Of a stretch of 64,000 nucleotides of DNA, positions 24,798 through 33,271 are shown piece after piece. The stretch's first letter is position 1. Every line of letters begins with the position of its first letter. The notes under the pieces were generated by a model, which was not told the DNA's origin, did not search any database, and saw only the letters and a list, made by a program, of their open reading frames with translations. A program made the position numbers and the translations under genes. Origin of the DNA: a virus; the IMG/VR virus record IMGVR_UViG_3300017991_000051, positions 1 through 64,000 of that record, one strand, 5' to 3'.

Positions 24798-25550
24798 CTA
24801 TATGTTCACCAGCGTGGGCATCCTCAATGCTTTCGCCGCTGCACGCAGCGACATGGACCGCGTAACCTTCCGTCGGTCCCGCAGCATACGCACGTTGTTG
24901 GCGATGTTGAACGCGTGGACGATGATCACCCACCCGGGCGGCTCCGCCACTTGGACCTTCGGGTACTTCCGTGCGATGGCTATGTGCGTCCCGCCGTAGT
25001 ACACGGTATTCACCGTCTTGGCCGGTTCCACGAGGCTGATGAACATGCTTGCATTGTGCTTCAGTTCGTACACAAGGCGGGTTGCGGTGTTCACGCCGAA
25101 GCCGTGCTTGAAGTTGATGACGCGGCGCTTCCCATCCTTTAGGGTCCCGCAGCGTATCGCCCTCCGTTTGGTGATCGCAACGAACGATGGGTGCAGTCCG
25201 TCGTCGCTATCCAAGCGGCTGGTCACAATGATCGTCTGCTTGTGTTTCCTCGCACGTATCCAGTTACGGAAGGCAATGGACGGGTAGACGCCGAAGGGAA
25301 CCGGCACCAGCACCATGTTCTTGTAGGCCGCTGCCATCTTCCTCAATGCTCGACGCTGGCGTATGGGCGTCTTGTCGTAGATACCCACCAACCATGTAAA
25401 GTTCTGGTCCGTCTGGTGCTTCACGGACGGTAAGGTGACATTCCGGAACACGGCCATGCGGTGCCGACACCACGCCGGGGTCTGCCGCTTGATGTGCGCC
25501 TGTCGGTACACGCAGTTGTACCGCGTGAGTATGTAATGTTTTACCGGCAT
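24798..25550 (-). CDS. putative rhamnosyltransferase-like glycosyltransferase
   Basis: The segment VTLPSVKHQTDQNFTWLVGI followed by SRLDSDDGLHPSFV matches the order of the 'putative rhamnosyl transferase' family (a GT-A-like enzyme with a DSDD metal site). 250 aa. Its start overlaps the end of the GT2 gene. Confidence 0.7.
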   Translation of the reverse strand: MPVKHYILTRYNCVYRQAHIKRQTPAWCRHRMAVFRNVTLPSVKHQTDQNFTWLVGIYDKTPIRQRRALRKMAAAYKNMVLVPVPFGVYPSIAFRNWIRARKHKQTIIVTSRLDSDDGLHPSFVAITKRRAIRCGTLKDGKRRVINFKHGFGVNTATRLVYELKHNASMFISLVEPAKTVNTVYYGGTHIAIARKYPKVQVAEPPGWVIIVHAFNIANNVRMLRDRRKVTRSMSLRAAAKALRMPTLVNI

Positions 25551-26254
25551 GTCGGCAGCCTCCCCACGTGTTTCATGTACCGCCTGTACTTCACATTATC
25601 GATCGCCTTCGGATGCTTGAAATTCCTGTCGCCGACGTGGTCGATGATAGCCGGCGGATAACACCAGCCGACCTTCCAACCCTTGATCCTCTTCTGGTAG
25701 TCGCCCCACCCGAACAGTTTGTTGCGTCCGCGCATCCGCTTCGGCCCGAACACCTCCCGGCGGGCGAGGAACCTGCCGCCTACGAACTTGGCGGGGAAGT
25801 AACCCATGCCATTACGCTTCACGGCGGTACGGCCCTTCGGATCCAGTATGCTGTGCCCCAAGCCCGGTGATTGTGCTCCTACGACACCCAGCTTCGGACA
25901 CGTAGTCAGCGCATTGAGCATCTTACCGAGCCAGCCGTGTGTGAAAATACTATCGTTGTCGATCTTCCCGATAAAGGGTGCGCCCGTAGTGAGCGTAAAC
26001 CTGAAATCCTCAAAACCACCGACAACTCCGGCGTTCCGCTTCCGCACCTTCAGCTTGGTCACGACATCCGGGTTACGTACCATGAAGGATCGGATACGGT
26101 CGACGGCGCCATCCGCCGATGCGTTGTCGAGGATAACGAAGTTCACATGACTCCAGTCTATCCCCGCCGGCGTATGGAGAAGCGACTCCAACGTCATCAT
26201 CGTATACTCCCACCGGTTGTAGGAGAGCATTACTAAGTCTATCAGGTGCTTCAT
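25541..26254 (-). CDS. family 2 glycosyltransferase
   Basis: LVMLSYNRWEYTMMTLESLL at the N-terminus, ILDNASADG (first Asp block), FIGKIDNDSIFT (DxD) and a C-terminal GWGDYQKRIKG are GT2 hallmarks. ATG at 26254 follows GAGGCGTCG. 237 aa. Confidence 0.85.
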   Translation of the reverse strand: MKHLIDLVMLSYNRWEYTMMTLESLLHTPAGIDWSHVNFVILDNASADGAVDRIRSFMVRNPDVVTKLKVRKRNAGVVGGFEDFRFTLTTGAPFIGKIDNDSIFTHGWLGKMLNALTTCPKLGVVGAQSPGLGHSILDPKGRTAVKRNGMGYFPAKFVGGRFLARREVFGPKRMRGRNKLFGWGDYQKRIKGWKVGWCYPPAIIDHVGDRNFKHPKAIDNVKYRRYMKHVGRLPTCR

Positions 26255-26298
26255 CGACGCCTCTTCAATCGACGCAACTGCGCCGCGCGGTTACCGCC

Positions 26299-27036
26299 TC
26301 ATTTCTTACCCTTCCGCATGGCCAACGTCTTCCACCCGGATTTGATGTACTGGCCGTGCATCACCGTCTTCTTCGCTACCTCTCCCTTCACACGCCATAA
26401 CGAATGTTCATCGCGGCCGATCGTACCCCCGTAGAGTGACCCCCACATGCGTTTACAGTTAGGAGGGTGGGGTGGTACGTATGTACCGAGCCGTAGATGC
26501 TTCTGCAGCGCCACGCTGAAATGGTAGTCCTCGCCGAACGTGGGTCCGCCCTGTCGTGGCTCCAGCGCATAGTAGCGTAGCCAGTCACGGCGGAAGAACC
26601 AGCTGTGACCGACGAGATCGACCTCTTCCACCTTCGTATTCGGATTCCGCCAGCCGAAGCGGACGTAGGGTGTTCGTCGCGAACACTTGAATCGGAGACC
26701 GATGGTACCGAGCAACCCCTTATGCGTCCGCATCGTCTTCATGCAGTTCTCCAACCACATAACGCCGGGGATCGTATCGTCGTCGAAGACGCAGATGAAT
26801 TCCGACTTCATCTCCATCCCCGCGAGGAACCGAGGCCATACCCCCATATTCGGTTTGGCATAGATGTGCCGAACACCCTTCAGCAACGCCGGATCCAGTG
26901 AAACCTCCGGCTTCGCCGCATTCTGCCACAACATTATTTCCGTTGGTTTGATAGTCTGCGAACGAAGCGCTTCCAACTGCATCGGTATCGAGTCAGGGCG
27001 TTTGTACAACGTCAGTATGCAACCGATATGAGGCAT
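26299..27036 (-). CDS. GT-A glycosyltransferase
   Basis: CILTLYKRPDSIPMQLEALR, then WQNAA and FICVFDDDTIPG (DxD) fit a GT2-like enzyme; GGPTFGEDYHFSVALQKH resembles the acceptor-side 'ED' block. 245 aa. ATG at 27036 overlaps the upstream stop. Confidence 0.8.
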   Translation of the reverse strand: MPHIGCILTLYKRPDSIPMQLEALRSQTIKPTEIMLWQNAAKPEVSLDPALLKGVRHIYAKPNMGVWPRFLAGMEMKSEFICVFDDDTIPGVMWLENCMKTMRTHKGLLGTIGLRFKCSRRTPYVRFGWRNPNTKVEEVDLVGHSWFFRRDWLRYYALEPRQGGPTFGEDYHFSVALQKHLRLGTYVPPHPPNCKRMWGSLYGGTIGRDEHSLWRVKGEVAKKTVMHGQYIKSGWKTLAMRKGKK

Positions 27037-27041
27037 ATGGC

Positions 27042-27965
27042 TTACTCTCCCATTGTCCGCCATGCAGCGGTATTGCTGTACTTATATCCTCTCCGCATAG
27101 CCATCAGCCTGCGGTTGATCTTGGTCGCCTGCGGCGTAAAAATCGTGCTGTTGTCTCCCGTATGATCGACAAGGCTCGGCATGTGCACCTTCACACCCAT
27201 CGGCGGCTCCATGTGGTTACGGAATGTATCACCCACCACGTAATCCAGCGCGCGCACCGAATCGTGTTCTATGAACCGTTTGTTCTTCAATAGCTTATCG
27301 AGGGATTCGCGCGGGAAGCAGAGCGCGAGCGCGCCCCACAAACTCGTCGTCTTCCCGTAGAACCGTGCCTCCGTCCACCCGTACCCTGTAGCGGCCGGAG
27401 ATACCATAGCCGGACTCGTATAGGGTGAGAGGACGCCCAGCCTGTAACGGGGGATGCCGACACCCCTGTCGCAGCAGTTGAGCGTATGGGCCATGATCTC
27501 CTGCCCGGCCGTACACCATGAGATGTCGTCCTGCATGATCATGATCCACTCCGCTACGGTATTCGACAGCATCCACGTTGCACAACGTTTCCAGTTAGGG
27601 AAACAGCCGGTGATAGTCTTCTGCCGGAAGATCATCAGCTTGGGATCGCCACGAAGTAGCCGCTTGTCGGATACGGATCCGGCTTCGGTGAATATGTGGA
27701 CCGCCTGCTTGAAACCGGCCGCGCGCAGGCTGATTAGGGACGAATGTATCGTCGGATGTCCTGGCCGGTCCGCGGTGATCATCGCCAAGGCCAAACTCGG
27801 CGGCTTGTTCGGCGCCGAACACTGAAAGGTTGGTAGCTCGGTCATGCCCGTGCTCGACAGCACGGGCGGTCCGCTACGCTTCGACTGCTTGTGCTGCGCG
27901 CGTATGTGTACCAGCTTCTTCCTTAACTGTTTCGCTATATCGGGACGGCCTGTTCGTTTGATCAT
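27042..27965 (-). CDS. putative glycosyltransferase, 307 aa
   Basis: ATG at 27965 follows AGGTGCATACC. LALAMITADRPG begins the fold and WIMIMQDDISWC is a plausible metal-binding DD site; CFPRESLDKLL and HTGDNSTIF follow. The order suits a GT-A enzyme of an unassigned family. Context supports this. Confidence 0.6.
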   Translation of the reverse strand: MIKRTGRPDIAKQLRKKLVHIRAQHKQSKRSGPPVLSSTGMTELPTFQCSAPNKPPSLALAMITADRPGHPTIHSSLISLRAAGFKQAVHIFTEAGSVSDKRLLRGDPKLMIFRQKTITGCFPNWKRCATWMLSNTVAEWIMIMQDDISWCTAGQEIMAHTLNCCDRGVGIPRYRLGVLSPYTSPAMVSPAATGYGWTEARFYGKTTSLWGALALCFPRESLDKLLKNKRFIEHDSVRALDYVVGDTFRNHMEPPMGVKVHMPSLVDHTGDNSTIFTPQATKINRRLMAMRRGYKYSNTAAWRTMGE

Positions 27966-28675
27966 GGTATGCACCTGTAATTCAGCGGCGAACGCCGGTC
28001 CTTGCGCGGCATCGACGGTAGCTTGGGTCCAAATGAATGTGAGACGAAGCCTTTCCCCTCCACGCCGGTCAGCCAATGCTTCTGCGCCAACACGAGGGGG
28101 AGTACTCCCGTTTTGAAAATTGCTCTGATTAGCGCCGTCTGATCCTTACCGCCGAACACCTTCCACTCCGCGTACCACGCGTCGAACAGCTTCCGGACCT
28201 GCTTGTCGTCGCGTCGGAAGAAGATCAGGCCGCTCGCATACTGCGGCGCCCACCGCATACCGCCCAGCGCCTTGATCGTGTACTGCCGGTCGGACGCGCC
28301 GGCGTGCGCTACGGTCCCTATCGATGGGTGATGGTGTGCGTGCGTCAACGCAATAGGTACGTGGTCCAGCATCCTGAACTGTGCAGACAGCTCCTTGTTC
28401 ACCCAGCCATCGGCATCCAGCAGCAGCGTGTACTCCCACGGCGTGTACTTGTACAGCTGGGTCTTGTACGCCCGGACCATATTCGTCGGCGCGTTGACGT
28501 ACTTCAGGCGAATCTTGTTCCGCTTGCAAAACTTCGACGCCATGTCATCCTTCCGGTTGGTAATAACCAGTGCCGGCGTCTTCGGGGCGTGACGTACCTT
28601 TGACTTCAGGGCCGCTATCGTACAGTCCGCGTAGTTCTTCCCGAACGACAGATAGACTATGCCAAACGGCTTCAC
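27962..28675 (-). CDS. nucleotide-diphospho-sugar transferase (GT8-like)
   Basis: The GTG at 28675 overlaps the upstream stop (GTGA) with GGAGG ten bases away; ATG at 28684 is only one base from the same GGAGG. YTLLLDADGWV carries the DxD metal site and ASGLIFFRRDD the acceptor-side block. 237 aa. First gene of the glycan cluster in transcription order. Confidence 0.7.
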   Translation of the reverse strand: MKPFGIVYLSFGKNYADCTIAALKSKVRHAPKTPALVITNRKDDMASKFCKRNKIRLKYVNAPTNMVRAYKTQLYKYTPWEYTLLLDADGWVNKELSAQFRMLDHVPIALTHAHHHPSIGTVAHAGASDRQYTIKALGGMRWAPQYASGLIFFRRDDKQVRKLFDAWYAEWKVFGGKDQTALIRAIFKTGVLPLVLAQKHWLTGVEGKGFVSHSFGPKLPSMPRKDRRSPLNYRCIP

Positions 28676-29088
28676 GATACACATACCTCCCGCCTCTTAT
28701 CCGCAGCAATCTGTCGTACACGGCTACGACGATTCGACTTCCTCGGCGTAGCATGCTTCCGTTTGACTGCTTTCATTACCTCCTCCTCGTGTTTATACTG
28801 TAATTTGAATTTGTGAATCAAGCTGTTTCCGTTGGTTTCCGCGTGGATGAACGTATCCGATTCGAACAGCAGGTTCAACAACTCGACAAAACCCAAGAGC
28901 GGTCGCTCGTAGAATGAACGGTGCGACAACATCTCCGGATTCGTGCGCTTAATCCGGCCGCAATCTACCCGTAGTGCGGCCAGCTTGGTAATCGCTTCGG
29001 GATCCTGCTCAACCAGCTGGTTGAGACGTTGTAGGACGTCGCATATCGTCAACGCCTTTTTCTTAGACTTTCTCCGGCAAGAAGCCAT
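28672..29088 (-). CDS. hypothetical basic protein, 138 aa
   Basis: Helical, with a Lys/Arg-rich tail (RKSNRRSRVRQ). ATG at 29088. No motif recognised; it precedes the glycan genes and is translationally coupled to them. Confidence 0.6.
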   Translation of the reverse strand: MASCRRKSKKKALTICDVLQRLNQLVEQDPEAITKLAALRVDCGRIKRTNPEMLSHRSFYERPLLGFVELLNLLFESDTFIHAETNGNSLIHKFKLQYKHEEEVMKAVKRKHATPRKSNRRSRVRQIAADKRREVCVS

Positions 29089-29102
29089 GTATAAGTCGCC
29101 CC

Positions 29103-29594
29103 TTACATAATGGTGCGTTCGGTGATCTTCGCTTTCGGCCAGTCAAAACGACCACCCGCCAAGATATCCATCAACTCTCCCCCGTGTACCATGGCAAGCT
29201 TCGATGTCTTGTACAGGGCTGGCCCCATCTTGATGTCATCAGCCGTCGTAACCAGTAGGATTATCCGACGCTTCGCATCATCCGGCGATAGAATCAGACG
29301 TGCAGCCCACCCCTGCATCTTGTAGTCATTACGGAACTCATCGACGGCTAGGCGTACCTTCGGGCGACGAAGGTTGGGATTGTCGGTACGAACTGCTTGT
29401 AACATCTGGCCCAATGCGTAGACCTTGTCCGGCATGAGCTGAATGTTCTTCGTCAGTTCCAATGTATCCCCCTCCTTGGTCATCGGCAACAAACGGTATG
29501 GACCTGCCTCGATCAGTGCAGTAAATCCAATCTCTCCGCCCATTTGAAACTGGATTGGACTTATGCCGATCTCGTAAGATGCCTCCGGCGGCAT
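29103..29594 (-). CDS. hypothetical protein, 163 aa
   Basis: ATG at 29594 follows GGAGAATAGC; an upstream GTG at 29624 has no ribosome site. Beta-rich look with EIGISPIQFQMGGEIGFTAL and KMQGWAARLILSPDDAKRRI. No family recognised. Confidence 0.6.
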   Translation of the reverse strand: MPPEASYEIGISPIQFQMGGEIGFTALIEAGPYRLLPMTKEGDTLELTKNIQLMPDKVYALGQMLQAVRTDNPNLRRPKVRLAVDEFRNDYKMQGWAARLILSPDDAKRRIILLVTTADDIKMGPALYKTSKLAMVHGGELMDILAGGRFDWPKAKITERTIM

Positions 29595-29663
29595 GCTATT
29601 CTCCAACTTTCGATTCGACGTCACGGTATACTACGCCCCCTTGCGTACTTCATGCAAGCCTTT

Positions 29664-30230
29664 TCAATCAATTTTTATATCCCCTTTTTTGGCCATATGT
29701 GTGTAAACCGCCGCTACCCATATTAGGAACTGTTCAAGCGGTGTATCATTCTTAGCCTTGTTGCATCTCTTACAGCACGGGACGCAGTTCTTCTCGGTAT
29801 ACCCAACCGACGAATCAACTCGATCTATTCCACTGTAGGTAAAACCTTGTCTGTGATTTTTCGTTATCTTAACGTTAGACGGCGGTGAGTTGCAGTAGTG
29901 GCACGACAGAGCGATGATTCGGCGTACTGCCGATACCGACAAAGCCCACCGCAAGCCGCGGCGCTTAGCGTGCCGCCTATAGCCCAGTATAATCTGATTG
30001 ATTACACCCGCGTTGTTCGGTAATCGTCGCTTTTGCGCAGATCGCTGCACGCGGCAGCCGCAGCTCTTAGTGTTACCGGCGGTAATAAGCGAACCTTGTA
30101 TCACCTTTGTATTTCCGCAAATGCACCTACACAGTAAGAATCGTCGACTTCTGTGATCGCGATGATGAACCTCCAATATGAGAAGATCATGCATGCGATC
30201 GCCGGGCTGTAGTATCTTCCTTTTTTTCAT
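29664..30230 (-). CDS. HNH homing endonuclease
   Basis: N-terminal zinc-ribbon-like segment (CRCICGNTK ... TKSCGCRV) followed by an HNH domain: CHYCNSPPSN, GIDRVDSSVGYTEKNCVPCC and CNKAKND. Same general type as the 14013 protein but with one ribbon and a different HNH subtype. 188 aa, free-standing. Confidence 0.85.
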   Translation of the reverse strand: MKKRKILQPGDRMHDLLILEVHHRDHRSRRFLLCRCICGNTKVIQGSLITAGNTKSCGCRVQRSAQKRRLPNNAGVINQIILGYRRHAKRRGLRWALSVSAVRRIIALSCHYCNSPPSNVKITKNHRQGFTYSGIDRVDSSVGYTEKNCVPCCKRCNKAKNDTPLEQFLIWVAAVYTHMAKKGDIKID

Positions 30231-30274
30231 GATTCCCCATTATCGGGGTAGTTCGGCCGTATGTCAATACATGT

Positions 30275-30952
30275 CTATCCCCAAGTTTTTGCCATTGCTT
30301 TCGCTATTCCAAGGTAGGTGCGGCTGCGTATCTTCCACCGGTCTTTAGATGGACCGAGCTTGTTCGCTCCGCATGGCGACTGATTCGCCCACCGCGGGTT
30401 TCCGTGGTCCGCCGTGTAGTGTGTCGGCGAATATCGTTTGCCCTTCTTGTCTCTATAATCGGAGCCGTCCGGATTCGTATACCACAGCGGCTCCATAATC
30501 TTCGTCGGCTTGAGCTTCGGAAGATTTTTCAACCACAGGCAGGTCTTTTTGCTTTCCGGATGCCCAAACTGATATGGCTGGATAATCTGGTCCGGTTTTC
30601 GCCACACGGTGGACATGATACCCACCGGATTCTCCACGCATATCATTGGTACTGGCGCATTCGCCAGCTCCATGAAGAAATCGATACCGGCCTGTTGCCG
30701 CCCGTCCTTCCGCTTCTCCGGGAACCATCTAGCCCCACTCACCGCCAAATGTGTACAGGGCGGAAAAGCAATCATCAGGTCCCAGCCGAACTTGTTCTTT
30801 TTTCTGTACAGCAAATCGAGGACATCGCCCTGTATATGCCACTTCGGATCGCCCTCACATGGTTCGATATCGCAACTCCACGCGTCGTGTCCACGCTTGC
30901 GGAATGCGTCCCTCACCCGGGCTGAAAACTCACACGCTATCAATACTTTCAC
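30275..30952 (-). CDS. DNA cytosine-5 methyltransferase-like protein
   Basis: GTG at 30952 follows GGGGG. VLIACEFSARVRDAFRKRG replaces the classic F.G.G block, LMIAFPPCTHLAVSG has the Pro-Cys catalytic pair, and VENPVGIM is the ENV-like block. 225 aa, shorter than bacterial Dcm enzymes and lacking a clear target-recognition domain, as in many compact phage copies. Could protect phage DNA against restriction. Confidence 0.75.
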   Translation of the reverse strand: MKVLIACEFSARVRDAFRKRGHDAWSCDIEPCEGDPKWHIQGDVLDLLYRKKNKFGWDLMIAFPPCTHLAVSGARWFPEKRKDGRQQAGIDFFMELANAPVPMICVENPVGIMSTVWRKPDQIIQPYQFGHPESKKTCLWLKNLPKLKPTKIMEPLWYTNPDGSDYRDKKGKRYSPTHYTADHGNPRWANQSPCGANKLGPSKDRWKIRSRTYLGIAKAMAKTWG

Positions 30953-30971
30953 GTTTCCCCCATACATATAT

Positions 30972-31003
30972 GTACGGCGGCGGGAATGTAACCCGCCGCC
31001 ATA
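30972..31003 (-). terminator. hairpin after the DUF932-like gene
   Basis: GGCGGCGGG-ttacatt-CCCGCCGCC on the minus strand, eight bases past the 31012 stop; no T-run. Confidence 0.5.
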
Positions 31004-31011
31004 CATTTCGA

Positions 31012-32073
31012 TTAGGCCGCAGCTATCGCAGACCAGTCGCGCGGGGCAAGTTCAATGATCTTGCCGCCTGCCCGCTCCAACTCCGTCGCCCGGTCGTAGT
31101 CTTCAATGTCCTGTGATACCGACGTAATGGCGTTGGCGAGACCCCAGCGGGTCAAGTCGCCACCCTCCGCCAGTCGCTTGAGGACGCTGTCGCCCTCCGC
31201 TTCCGTCAGGTCCATTGTCTTCGACGTACGCTCAACGACCTTCGGAATGTCGTCGGACTCAATCCGGTCATCCGCAGCCGACCGCAGTTCCTCAAGGACC
31301 TTGTTGAAGAAGTCCTCCTTCAGAAACGCTTGGGCCAAGTCACGAGCCTGCATGAACACAGCCTTGTCCGACTGTAATTTTGTAGCATCGCTGAACAATT
31401 CCCACGCGTCGCCGGCACCGTTACGGTGCTTGCTGCCCGCGTGGACCTGTCGCATCTGATGATCCTGCCGGATCATACCGTTGAGACATACGAGCCTGTA
31501 GATGAGCGGCTGTACGCTCAGCGCCCCGGATCCGACCTCGCTGTTGGAGATCACGACCCCAGCCTGCACCACGTCGCCCTTCTTGACCTCGCCCTGTACC
31601 TTCGGGCTGATCGCCTTGAGGTAGAGCCGGCGTTCAGTCAGCTCACAGCTCGCGATGTTGAGACCAGTCTGCTCCAACGAGGGATAGACCGCCTCCATCA
31701 GGTCCACGTTGTCCAGCGGACGGTAACGGTCGGACAGAAACGCGCGTGCGTTGCCATCCATCGTACGGATCATCCTCGTCGCCGGCTGCTCCTCGAACCA
31801 GTGATTCACGTTCCGCACGAGGAGTTCCGGCGCCTGCGTACGCATCCTGTCGTAGTACGGCTTCGGAATCTTCGTGTGCTGGCCGATCTGCCCATGACAG
31901 AGGTCCGTCACGTCGAAGATGCTGTCGTTCTCCGACAGCGCCATCGTCATCTTGATGCCGCTATCGTTAGTGGTCAACAACGCCTTACGCGTATCGGCCA
32001 TGTAGTCGTGCTTCGTCTGCGCCTGCTGCATGAGCAACGCAGCCAATGATTGCAATGTCTGCCCCGTCTTCAT
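31012..32073 (-). CDS. DUF932-like phage/plasmid protein
   Basis: 353 aa. The order TKIPKPYYDRMRTQAPELL, RAFLSDRYRPLDNVDLMEAV, GVVISNSEVGSGALSVQPLI, then RLVCLNGMI is the pattern of the DUF932 family, common on phages and plasmids and often near recombination genes. Biochemical role not established. ATG at 32073 follows GGAGAAAATACAGA. Confidence 0.8.
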   Translation of the reverse strand: MKTGQTLQSLAALLMQQAQTKHDYMADTRKALLTTNDSGIKMTMALSENDSIFDVTDLCHGQIGQHTKIPKPYYDRMRTQAPELLVRNVNHWFEEQPATRMIRTMDGNARAFLSDRYRPLDNVDLMEAVYPSLEQTGLNIASCELTERRLYLKAISPKVQGEVKKGDVVQAGVVISNSEVGSGALSVQPLIYRLVCLNGMIRQDHQMRQVHAGSKHRNGAGDAWELFSDATKLQSDKAVFMQARDLAQAFLKEDFFNKVLEELRSAADDRIESDDIPKVVERTSKTMDLTEAEGDSVLKRLAEGGDLTRWGLANAITSVSQDIEDYDRATELERAGGKIIELAPRDWSAIAAA

Positions 32074-32360
32074 TCTGTATTTTCTCCTGCTTCGTCAAAC
32101 AACTCACCGTCGGGATCGAAGTCCCGGTAGATGCCCCCGTTCTCGGGGACGTTCTCGTCACCGTGTATGGCGATAAACCACGTACCTTCATCGTCGTCGA
32201 ACGCGACGGTACCCAACGTGCCGCCGAAGTATTCGGTCACCACGTCGGCTAGGTCCTCGAGGAAGTGCTTGTACGTGTCAGCCTCATCTATCTCACCGTG
32301 ATCCGTGATCGCGCGCGAGAGTATAGTCAACAGCTCAATGTCCGTTAGTATCTTTGCCAT
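32070..32360 (-). CDS. hypothetical acidic protein, 96 aa
   Basis: Strongly acidic, ending DEAGENTE; the stop overlaps the DUF932-like start (ATGA). The ribosome site at ATG 32360 is weak. DNA-mimic or simple accessory roles are possible but unsupported. Confidence 0.55.
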   Translation of the reverse strand: MAKILTDIELLTILSRAITDHGEIDEADTYKHFLEDLADVVTEYFGGTLGTVAFDDDEGTWFIAIHGDENVPENGGIYRDFDPDGELFDEAGENTE

Positions 32361-32365
32361 AAGTA

Positions 32366-32397
32366 GCGGGGAGCCGGCGTTAACCGGCTCCCCACGC
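32366..32397 (-). terminator. GC hairpin after the 32402 gene
   Basis: GGGGAGCCGG-ttaacg-CCGGCTCCCC, a perfect 10-bp stem without T-run. Confidence 0.5.
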
Positions 32398-32401
32398 CCC
32401 T

Positions 32402-33256
32402 TTAGCGCGCAGCCATACGCTTGTTCTCGTAGGCTTGGATCGCAATCTTGATAGCGTGTAATCTTATCGTTAGATCATGTTGCTGCTGCCGCAACGCCTC
32501 CAGCATACCGCCAGCATCTTCTTCGACCACCGGTTGCGCCGTCGACTGCGATTCTTTTTTCGTCGCGGACGGCTTAGCCGCAGTGGCTTTATCGCGCTCA
32601 GCGCGCCGCGCGGCCGCGCGTTTCTTTTTCTCGTCCGCTAGTTCCGCATTGGTCTTGATTTTTTGCGTTCTGCGGTAAACGCCGGCCCATTCGCGGTATA
32701 TTCCGTTAAACCGATACAGCCATTTCGAACATAGTTCTTCATCGACCGACATGAACTCGTAGTATTCGTCGGTGAACTGTTTCTCGGTTACTTCCCCAGC
32801 ATTGACGCACGCGACCAGTTGTGTAATGTCAACAGCCGAGATGCTCTGCATGGTTTTTGTGTGTACCGGAACAATCCACCTATGTTTGAGGAATTCCGTC
32901 GCCTTAAACCAGCCTGCATCATGGACCTCAGCTGTCAGTTTTTGGACTATGATGGAGTACATAGGGTTTCCAGCTTCCCAGCCGGCCGCCGGCTCATCAC
33001 TACGCTGGCGAACTCGCGCCATCGTTTCCTCAGCCCACTCCGGTTTGAAGTCCATAAGGATTATCTCAGGATCGTCCCGCAGCTCGGGACAAAGATCTAA
33101 TTTCGTTGCCAACATGTAGCGCTTTCCGTCCAGCATTTTGCTAACATGACTGTTCGCATGCGCCCACGTTAGCGCACAAAACACAGCTGCGGCATCCTTA
33201 ATACCGGCCGTCGATACGCTGTATGGTACTTCTCTCTTCTTCTTTTTTCCCGCCAT
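32402..33256 (-). CDS. hypothetical protein with coiled-coil tail, 284 aa
   Basis: ATG at 33256 follows GGGAGGGATAACAA. The N-terminal 190 residues are mixed alpha/beta, then a Lys/Ala/Glu-rich linker and a helical C-terminus ending KRMAAR. No family recognised. Confidence 0.6.
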   Translation of the reverse strand: MAGKKKKREVPYSVSTAGIKDAAAVFCALTWAHANSHVSKMLDGKRYMLATKLDLCPELRDDPEIILMDFKPEWAEETMARVRQRSDEPAAGWEAGNPMYSIIVQKLTAEVHDAGWFKATEFLKHRWIVPVHTKTMQSISAVDITQLVACVNAGEVTEKQFTDEYYEFMSVDEELCSKWLYRFNGIYREWAGVYRRTQKIKTNAELADEKKKRAAARRAERDKATAAKPSATKKESQSTAQPVVEEDAGGMLEALRQQQHDLTIRLHAIKIAIQAYENKRMAAR

Positions 33257-33271
33257 TTGTTATCCCTCCCT

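Noticed and set aside
31012-32073. Integron integrase for the cassette array
   Set aside because: No R...HxxR...Y tyrosine-recombinase pattern; the sequence fits DUF932.
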